Source of the DNA: Vanessa cardui
Lineage: Eukaryota > Arthropoda > Insecta > Lepidoptera > Nymphalidae
Length of the DNA: 64,000 nt
Assembly: GCF_905220365.1 (NCBI RefSeq)
Contig: NC_061138.1
Span: 1,798,001-1,862,000 of the forward strand
Reading direction: 5' to 3'
Part shown: in pieces, positions 57,515-64,000 of the stretch
Position numbering within the stretch: the first letter of the stretch is position 1
How the letters are laid out: the number at the start of each line of letters is the position of its first letter
Program-made: the position numbers and the translations under genes
The notes under the pieces: generated by a model
What the model saw: the letters and a program-made list of their open reading frames with translations, nothing else
Database searches by the model: none
Told to the model about the DNA's origin: nothing

Positions 57515-57660
57515 CAAAGATCACGGGTTCAAATCTGGGTAAGCAGCGCTAAAAATTTATCTCGCTTTTGCGGCGAAATATACTTCTTAATAGAACCTCT
57601 CTTGGATACTAAACCCATTTGAGCAGCGGAGTGCGAAAAGCTAGTATCCAATGTTCTCAT
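57515..57660 (+). mobile_element. SINE-A relic
   Basis: GATCACGGGTTCAAATCTGG keeps the B box. AAGCAGCGCT and ATTTATCTCGCTTTTGCGG follow, then decayed sequence. The 3' end has dissolved into a TA repeat. Confidence 0.45.
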
Positions 57661-57661
57661 T

Positions 57662-57663
<2 letters not shown>

Positions 57664-57707
<44 letters not shown>
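57664..57707. repeat. (TA)n microsatellite
   Basis: About 20 TA units with one AA interruption at the end. Confidence 0.95.
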
Positions 57708-57710
<3 letters not shown>

Positions 57711-58200
57711 ATATATATTTTCAATAGGCTATACCTATGCCCAGTAGGACATTATATAGATTTAACGTACTATTATTATACGTCCGATTTTGCCAGTCAA
57801 CCGCTGTCAAATATTATCAACAAACTGATCTCATCTGACGTATGCCTCTGTCCCATTCGACGGTGTAAAAGACTTCCGTATCGGTAAGGCGCGTCCGATG
57901 GCCTATTCTCTTCGTCCCGGCCACAATTCTAAATCTGGTAACGCTGCCCGTCTAATTCCGGACAATGTAACTATCGCTCACTTCCTCTTACGTAACGTCT
58001 AAGACAATTGCTTATGTACAATGGACTATATCGTTGTCTAATACAATTTGTAAGGGAAGTTGAATGACATTATATTAATGTATGTATGTTAAAGCGTAGG
58101 AAGCGTTTTGTAATATCTCGTACGTTGCAAAAGTCTTTGTATGTAAGTTTGTATGATCTAGATATTATTAATAGGAATTATATTTCTCTAGTATTTGTTA
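57708..58200. other. Unique DNA, no gene seen
   Basis: The span 57790-57990 is of higher complexity (CGGTAAGGCGCGTCCGATGG, TTCGTCCCGGCCAC) and could be conserved. The frame at 57651-57887 is driven by the TA repeat at its start. Confidence 0.3.
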
Positions 58201-58470
58201 GCCGAGATGGCCCAGTCGCTAGAACGCGTGTATTACCACTGAATATTCATGTGCTTAATTTGTGTTTATAATTCATCCCTTCCTTCAACGACAAGTGAAG
58301 GAAAACATCGTAACGAAACATGCTTGTGAACTGCATAGAAATTCTGCCACATGTTTAATCCACCGACCCGCATTGGAAAAGCATGGTGGAATATGTTCCT
58401 TACTTTCTCATCAAAGGGATAGGAGGCCTTATCCCAGTAGTAGGAAATTTACAGACTGCAGTTGTTTTAA
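58201..58470 (+). mobile_element. SINE-A lacking its B-box region, about 9-bp duplication
   Basis: TATTTGTTA flanks it at 58192-58200 and 58471-58479. GCCGAGATGGCCCAGTCG opens it, but the sequence jumps from AACGCGTGTATTAC to CACTGAATATTCATGTGC, removing the B box. The body and tail (TTATCCCAGTAGTAGGAAAT, TTACAGACTGCAGTTG) remain. With half its promoter missing it should not be transcribable by polymerase III. Confidence 0.82.
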
Positions 58471-58871
58471 TATTTGTTATGTGCACGCGTTACACGATCA
58501 ATTTGACTTTACTAAGTATATTAGTATGTCTAATGTATATCTTCTAGAAGATCTACGGTATGTAATACTTTAGATTCTATATATAAGAATATTACAATAA
58601 ATTTGCTTTTGTCTAGTTCTCAAATCCAGGTACACGAGTACTATGCAACAGTGAACAGCCTTGTAATATAACACATTTATGCAATGTTATCGGTATGTAA
58701 AAGGAGTGTTCGTGTAAAGTGTGTCACACACGTGCCCCGAGTCTCTGTCTAGAACCCCAGATGCAGAAATGTGTTAGTCGCATTCCTTAGCTGTGATTCG
58801 TGTGAAATGTTACTTATATTTAAGCTTATTGAATTACTACAGTAACTATATTGATCCAAATAAATATTGGC
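58471..58871. other. Unique DNA, no gene seen
   Basis: No feature is supported. Confidence 0.4.
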
Positions 58872-59070
58872 CAATATCACATACATTACTCTGATCCCAA
58901 TATAAGTAGCTAAAGACTTGGGACTAGGTGTTATGGAAAACCATAACACCTAGTCCCAAGTCAACATGGAAAACTGATTAACTTTTTCTAAATCGACTCG
59001 GCCGGGAATCTAACCCGGAACATCGAAGTGGCGTACCTGCGAATACACTACTCGACCACGGAGTTCGTCC
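58872..59070 (-). mobile_element. SINE-C with an internal palindrome
   Basis: CAATATCACATACATTACTC, TGATCCCAATATAAGTAGC, CGGCCGGGAATCTAACCCGG (degenerate B box) and ACTCGACCACGGAG follow reversed SINE-C. The segment that should separate CACTTGTGTT-type and CCACAAACACCC-type sequence has been replaced by a perfect 22-bp-arm palindrome. Confidence 0.8.
58915..58962. repeat. Perfect palindrome, 22-bp arms, 4-bp loop, inside SINE-C
   Basis: GACTTGGGACTAGGTGTTAT plus GG at 58915-58936 is mirrored exactly at 58941-58962 across AAAA. The intact SINE-C at 34847 lacks the palindrome and has about 20 bp of extra sequence at this point. Confidence 0.92.
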
Positions 59071-59231
59071 AATATTTATGTTATTGTTTACAAATGAAAC
59101 GTATTCCGATACGATGTCAGAACCAAACGCATTGAAAAATAGTTCAACTTCTATCACACATACCTGTGGATACGCCGTGGATACATTTCATGTATCAGAA
59201 ATTATTGTCAGATGTAGATTACTTGCTGTGG

Positions 59232-59440
59232 AAGCCCGTCTGGGTGAGTACCACACACTTATCACGTAATCTACCGCCAAACAGTAATGCTCATCATCGT
59301 TGTGTTCTAATTTGAACTTACTCACCGTAAGCCAATGTAACAGGTACAAGAGAAATAACATGCTGTTGTTGTTCCTAAGGCTGGTGGCGAAATTGTGTTG
59401 GCCTATTTGCGATATTTACCACTTACCATCAGATAAGCCA
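59232..59440 (+). repeat. Repeat D, both ends trimmed
   Basis: GAAGCCCGTCTGGGTGAGTA, CCGCCAAACAGTAATGCTCA, CAGGTACAAGAGAAATAACA and CACTTACCATCAGATAAGCC follow repeat D with substitutions. Confidence 0.65.
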
Positions 59441-59531
59441 ATTTCAGTCATCATGCCTATATCATAATATATGTATATTCTGACCTCTTTTATATCTATT
59501 GATTTTTGAACATTGTTTTTGATACTAAATG

Positions 59532-59688
59532 TAGGCGGACAGATCACATAGAAATCTTAATCATTCCCTATGTTCCTTGTGTCTGTAGTTACACTGGTTC
59601 AATCAAGCTTTAAACCGAAATAACAATACTGAGTACTGTTGTAGATGGACCTACCTAGACGGGTTTGCAAAGTGCCCTGCCATCAAGT
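59532..59688 (-). repeat. Repeat D with internal deletions
   Basis: TAGGCGGACAGATCACAT, CTATGTTCCTTGTGTCTGTA, GTTACACTGGTTCAATC, CAATACTGAGTACTGTTG and CTACCTAGACGGGTTTGC follow the reversed copy. It lies in opposite orientation to the neighbouring copy at 59232. Confidence 0.65.
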
Positions 59689-59717
59689 AAATATAATTTA
59701 CTTTACACAATGATTAT

Positions 59718-59778
59718 TATTTATAATAAATTTCTAGTAATTTATTATATATAAATTACTAGAAATTTATTATAAATA
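59718..59778. repeat. Perfect palindrome, 27-bp arms, 7-bp loop
   Basis: TATTTATAATAAATTTCTAG plus TAATTTA at 59718-59744 is mirrored exactly at 59752-59778 across TTATATA. It belongs to no recognised element. Confidence 0.92.
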
Positions 59779-59882
59779 GAGATGCTGAGTTTTCTTGATG
59801 AATCATATTTCCTAACGCACATAATCATTTGGAATCATACCACTCAGTGTCATACAATATGATAAGCTTAGATATAATCTTA

Positions 59883-60077
59883 CTAGTTGTCACACGCAGC
59901 TTCACTCGCGTTTAGGTCATGAGTTAGGCAAAAAAGTAGCCTATTTCCATTCTTGGAGTTCAAGTTTGCTACATAACAAATTTCATCAAATTCGATTCAG
60001 TTATTTAGTAGTGAAAGAGCGACAAACAGACCGACAGAGTTTCTTTCACATTTATAATATAATTATAGAAGTATAGA
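59883..60077 (-). mobile_element. Helitron-1, complete
   Basis: On the minus strand it starts TCTATACTTCTATAATTATA after A (complement of T at 60078) and ends GTGTGACAACTAG before T (complement of A at 59882). A CGCGAGTGAAGCTGCG hairpin precedes the end. The 195-bp length and lack of an open frame fit a non-autonomous Helitron. Confidence 0.72.
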
Positions 60078-62799
60078 TATCCCCTTCGTTCACGAAATAG
60101 GACAACTATAAGAACATCTAGTAACACGGTAACAGTTTCTCAAAGATTCATACACTTGTAACAACTGGAGTCTAAAAAGTGTTACACATAAAAGAGGCAT
60201 ATCAAAGCATTTTTATACGGACAGATGTCATCATAACAGCGATAGCATCGCAGCGCACCGCACTTAAGATTATCAAATCGTATAAAAACAAAAGCGGCAA
60301 GGGTGTCGACCCGGGAAACAATCCGGGGCTTCACGGTCGGAGCCTCCCTGCACGTGCTGTAAATGCAACGAAACTCATGCATATTTCTATTTCTCCGGTA
60401 TTATAACTCCGTTAGGGCACTTCCATACTGGGACGAGACGCCAATGGCGCCAGTGTGGGTAAACAATATTTTTTTATCACGTATATGCAAATATAATTGC
60501 CTTTTAGAAAGTAATGTCGGTTTTTCTTAGTCTGTAATTAGTATGAACGGTTAATATTTTCTTATTGTGTTTATTGTTATTGGTAAACAATGTTAAATAT
60601 ACGTCGATTTATCTTGAAGTGTTTCAAAAATTTAAACTTAATTTCTTAATAAAAACTTACTTTACTTTACTTCATTCTACAAAATTTTTAACAGAAATTA
60701 AAGTTGCTCATTAATAGATAATATCTAATTAATTTATTAAAGTAAAAGTTTATGTAAAAATTAATTATATTGAGAACACTCGTGAAAAAAGTTCATCCAT
60801 ATCCAGTAAGGCTTATTTAAGAAACAGCGGTTAATAATGTTAAAGGTCTCGGTACGTTTTTGTTGCAATAACACCCGAACCGTATCGAATCTATTCTAAC
60901 TAGATATTCCGCCATGTTGCATGCGCACGCGCCGCTGCGCGCCAACTAATTAATACATGCCCTTCCAGCTTTTCATTAGCGCACAGACGTGTTTTTGTTA
61001 AGATGTACGGATGTTTTTAGCGTCGCTCGTTTACTATGGACTTGCTATCGGATATTTAGAATCGTATCATCCTTACTAGCGCTTGACACGCGACACGAGT
61101 TATTCGAACCATCTATTTGATGTTCTGTTTTCGCTTTGGATGTTACGTATTTAATTTTAGAACGAGAAAGTGTTTTTTTGGATATTTTTTTTTTATAATG
61201 GATAGTGAAATCCGGATTCTTAACTATGATTAAGCCGCGCTTGTCAAGATACGATTTGTTTTATCGATTTGGAACTGAAACTTGACGACGTAGAGTAGTT
61301 AAAAGGCAAATATTATGTTAGAGACTCTTGAATTTTAGAATTTTACTCCTTAGGTAATGAAGAGGCTTGAGTTGAGTAAAACATATTTTATAATTTGTTT
61401 GTCTATTATTAGTCACAAGGAAAATTATTAGGGATCGCTAGTTTGAATCCTGGGATAAAACAAGTGACTGTGAGGTTTTAATTTGCCGCCGTCAAGTTTG
61501 ATACGCAAATAGTTTATATGTTAATATATGAACGAGAACATACTGATGTATGTAATCAGGTATCAGCTGTTTCGGAATATCTTACTCTCAAAGAGCGGCG
61601 AGTGATACAATTATGTAATAATTAGCCATAAGAATATGACTGTTTCTGTTAATACAATAAATAATTCGTTTATAGTACATATTTTTATTTGTATTATTCT
61701 TTCACTATTCTGTTGGTGCACAATTAAGTATAAATAAATAATACAATTCGCTGTTACAATGTAATGAATTGTTCATTATCGCCCTACACAATTAACTGTA
61801 ACTCGACCGCAATGACATTCGCAAGAAATCTCAAGTAATTGAAAGGCACGTTAATTAAATCAAATCATTAATTCAAAGCACTCAAAGGACCACCCGAAAC
61901 GTAATCACAATGGCGGGAGATTGCAAATGTTCAATAAGCCGAAAGCTGTCACTGATCACGAGTCAGACGATTAAAAGTCGTTCGATTAAAAGTGAGTCGA
62001 TTTAAAATTGACCAAACGAAACGCAGGCGCATTCCGGCGAGGTCGTCAACCGCGAGCTCTTCAAGTTAAAGACGATATAATTTTTTTTTTCTCACCATTT
62101 ACGATAGTGGATTGACAATCAGGCAGAAGCGTTAAGGTATACAGCCAAGCTAACCTCGGAACCTTTCGGTTTCGTAATCTTAATGTAATTTTTGACAGCT
62201 CTGTTATGACTGGATAAGTTTTTTTTTTTTATTTTTTATTTTCATTTAGTCTTCACGGGCATTGCAATAGCTCACATTCGTTTCATTTGTTTTTTCCTCT
62301 CGTAATGATGGCTTTATTACTCGAAGACACGATGCGAGGTAGACAGGTTTTTTACACAAATTACATTTACACTCACTAAAAGATTAAAGTAATTTTGTTG
62401 GGTTTTCGACTTAAAGACTTCGTTCACCGTTTGTTTATTCTCGGGCGCGCACTTAATCAAAGTGTTTTCGGGATTGTGTTAGTTATGTTAATAAACATAA
62501 TATTGTTTTTATGTAGATCCTTAGCGATACGTATAGCGTCGTCGCAGTAGCAAAATCACTACGAAAAATAAAAGCTTACGATTATTTAATGAAAAAAAAA
62601 ATTGAGGCTGGTTAATTAATTATTGGTCCATTATAATTGGATGTCGATGATATTTATGACGTAAGATTCTTTACAGTACTTACGGATTAGGTTTTTTTAA
62701 TTTTTGGCATAATTAGTTTTTTTTTTATTTTAATTTATTTATTAAGCGTAATATGTCCTAATACCTAATCCTTCGATCACTTGTTAAAGTATTTAACAT
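60078..62799. other. 2.7 kb of unique DNA, no gene seen
   Basis: Several compact blocks stand out: 60230-60460 (GGTGTCGACCCGGGAAAC, GACGCCAATGGCGCCAG), 60900-60970 (ATTCCGCCATGTTGCATGCG, CGCGCCGCTGCGCGCC) and 61900-62050 (GGCGGGAGATTGC, CCGGCGAGGTCGTC). A 75-codon plus frame and a 66-codon minus frame oppose each other at 60179-60406 and are unrecognised. These blocks may be conserved non-coding DNA. Comparison with a relative would decide. Confidence 0.3.
61966..62010. repeat. Three degenerate copies of a (T)CGATTAAAAGT motif
   Basis: GACGATTAAAAGTC, TTCGATTAAAAGTGAG and TCGATTTAAAATTG follow one another. Motif clustering could be a homeodomain-type binding array or a decayed short tandem repeat. 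Confidence 0.55.
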
Positions 62800-62875
62800 C
62801 TGTAGGTTCTAAACATGCTCTTCAAAAGGCAGAGGAGACCTCAGCCCAGCTATGGGATATTTACAGGTTTTTACT
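62800..62875 (+). mobile_element. SINE-A 3'-end relic
   Basis: GGTTCTAAACATGCTCTTCA, AAAGGCAGAGGAGACCTCAG and CCCAGCTATGGGATATTTAC match the last 70 bp of SINE-A. Confidence 0.6.
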
Positions 62876-63355
62876 AAAGGGCAATTTCAATTACTGGTGG
62901 AGATGACTATTATTTAAGAACAGTGTATACGATGATAATAAATAAGATGTACTGTATATATGTATCTGTATGTATGTATATATGTATCTCGAAATAAATG
63001 TTTATAAATCAAGGTAAATGTTCGTGGAGTATCATTTGATCGCAGAAAGGACGTCGAATTTTCGTTCGTATGAAATTTAATGAAATCTAGAACGTGTTGT
63101 TTCGTACTCAGTAGGTCGTGGGGCTCGAGAGATCCTCCATCGAGATACGAATTATAGTCTGAAATGCGGACTAAGTCTTTAGGGCTGCTGTCTTTAATAA
63201 AGTTTCTATTCCTTTGTCTTATTTTTTTTTCGAATGGTTATGAGGTCTTTGTTGGAGCTTTCATTACAATTAAATATTCAACTAAAACTAAGTTATGTGT
63301 TAGTAGATAAACTATAAAATTATAATGTTGTCCTAAATTTTCGCGATTATTACAC
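62876..63355. other. Unique DNA, no gene seen
   Basis: A short (TATG)-type run lies near 62957-62986. No other feature. Confidence 0.4.
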
Positions 63356-63547
63356 ATTTAAATAAAACTAGTTATAACGGATTTTAATCGCGAATATTAA
63401 TTATTTTGGACATCCCAACGTTTCGAGCACTTTACAGCGTTCGTGGTCACGGGTAGTCTACCTACGGGTAGTCTACTACCTACGGGTGGATGTCCAAACT
63501 AATTAATATACGCGATTAAAATCCGTTATAACTAGTTTTATTTAAAT
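63356..63547. mobile_element. Foldback element with 60-bp inverted arms
   Basis: The segments 63356-63415 and 63488-63547 are inverted copies with two mismatches in 60 bases. They begin ATTTAAATAAAACTAG and contain CGGATTTTAATCGCG and TTTGGACATCC. The 72-bp centre (GACGTTTCGAGC-like CCAACGTTTCGAGCAC, ACAGCGTTCGTGGTCACGGG) carries a duplicated CTACGGGTAGTCTAC. I recognise this as a common lepidopteran foldback whose fuller form has a longer symmetric centre. The outer ATTTAAAT is itself palindromic, so a target duplication cannot be separated from the arms. Confidence 0.85.
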
Positions 63548-64000
63548 CTATAAAATTATATCAATACTTTGGTTTCATATAAGATTGATAATTTAAATTA
63601 TATTGACATAAGCTTCCAAATATCACAAATAAGATGCCTAACAAAGTATTGTTAGTTGTTATATGTCTTGAACGGGAACAAAATAGCGATCATAGCGACC
63701 AATAGACACAGTTGATATTGCATCGTTCTGAATCGAATAGAAATACGAGGCTTTTTTTAATTATACATAATTAAGTTGAAAGTAACTACCGCTTCAGAAT
63801 TTTCTACATGTCAATTACAAATAATTTTCACTCTACAACTTTTATCTCCTACATAATATTTTATAGGGTAAATCGGATTACTTATTTTTAATTTAAGATT
63901 TCATAAATAGAACACATATATGTATATAATAATAACATGAAAATACAAGTTCGTGGTAGGTAGCTAGGGTTCTAAATAAATGCCACTTTCAGCAACCCTA
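63548..64000. other. AT-rich non-coding sequence to the window end
   Basis: No gene or repeat was recognised. Confidence 0.4.

Noticed and set aside
59718..59778. microRNA precursor hairpins at the perfect palindromes
   Set aside because: The arms are perfectly paired with loops of 2-7 bp and total stem lengths of 15-27 bp, too short and too perfect for a metazoan pri-miRNA. I also found no match to miRNA seeds I know.
1..64000. CRISPR arrays, operons or prokaryotic genes
   Set aside because: No regularly spaced repeats with unique spacers, no ribosome binding sites and no long open frames. The repeat content is that of an insect nuclear genome.

Overview
The window looks like 64 kb of non-coding, transposon-littered DNA from a lepidopteran, most likely a nymphalid butterfly. 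It is AT-rich (about one third G+C by eye). It has no ribosome-binding-site-led genes, no operons and no long open frames. It is packed with short interspersed repeats of types I know from butterfly genomes: tRNA-headed SINEs, short non-autonomous Helitrons ending in CTAG, RTE and Jockey/CR1-like LINE tails, and a roughly 290-bp repeat ending in poly(A). The taxonomic call is an inference from remembered repeat families, not from a search.

No host protein-coding gene can be supported. The only recognisable protein-coding sequences are LINE remnants: a 178-codon C-terminal piece of a Jockey/CR1-like reverse-transcriptase protein (16270-16806, minus), the last 44 codons of an RTE LINE protein (21814-21948, minus, 12-bp target-site duplication), and an old multi-stop RTE relic (31935-32480, minus). 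The window is probably intergenic or lies inside a very large intron. The exception worth testing is 38.8-40.16 kb, where several unrecognised open frames cluster on the minus strand beside good splice-donor and TATA-like sequences.

Repeat families, named here for cross-reference: SINE-A (about 300 bp, tRNA head, tail shared with RTE LINEs, several copies with clean target-site duplications); SINE-C (about 230 bp, tRNA head ending in an AT-rich tail); Helitron-1 and Helitron-2 (about 160-250 bp, ending CTAG|T); repeat B (about 150 bp, ending in TTTGATTTGATT-type tails); repeat D (about 290 bp); repeat E (about 110-130 bp). Other elements are a 195-bp Tc1/mariner-like MITE (38145-38339), a foldback with 60-bp arms (63356-63547), a second foldback (34155-34241), and a set of perfect palindromes with 2-7 bp loops.

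Layout: 0-12 kb is mostly unique AT-rich DNA with decayed repeats. At 12-13 kb a SINE-C, a Helitron and a repeat D lie in a row. At 15.6-16.8 kb a CpG-rich block with two E2F-like sites precedes a LINE. The 17.9-23.6 kb interval is repeat-dense. The 24-31 kb interval is mostly unique. At 31-38 kb there are LINE relics, SINEs and a MITE. The open-frame cluster lies at 38.8-40.2 kb. The 41-46 kb interval is repeat-dense, 46-51.8 kb is mostly unique with candidate regulatory blocks, 51.8-60.1 kb is again repeat-dense, and 60-64 kb is mostly unique apart from the 63.4-kb foldback.

I found no convincing new biological system. The observations most worth following are the SINE-A/RTE shared 3' end, the template-switch palindrome inside a SINE-C, the group of perfect short-loop palindromes, the Helitron boundaries, and the 38.8-40.16 kb open-frame cluster.
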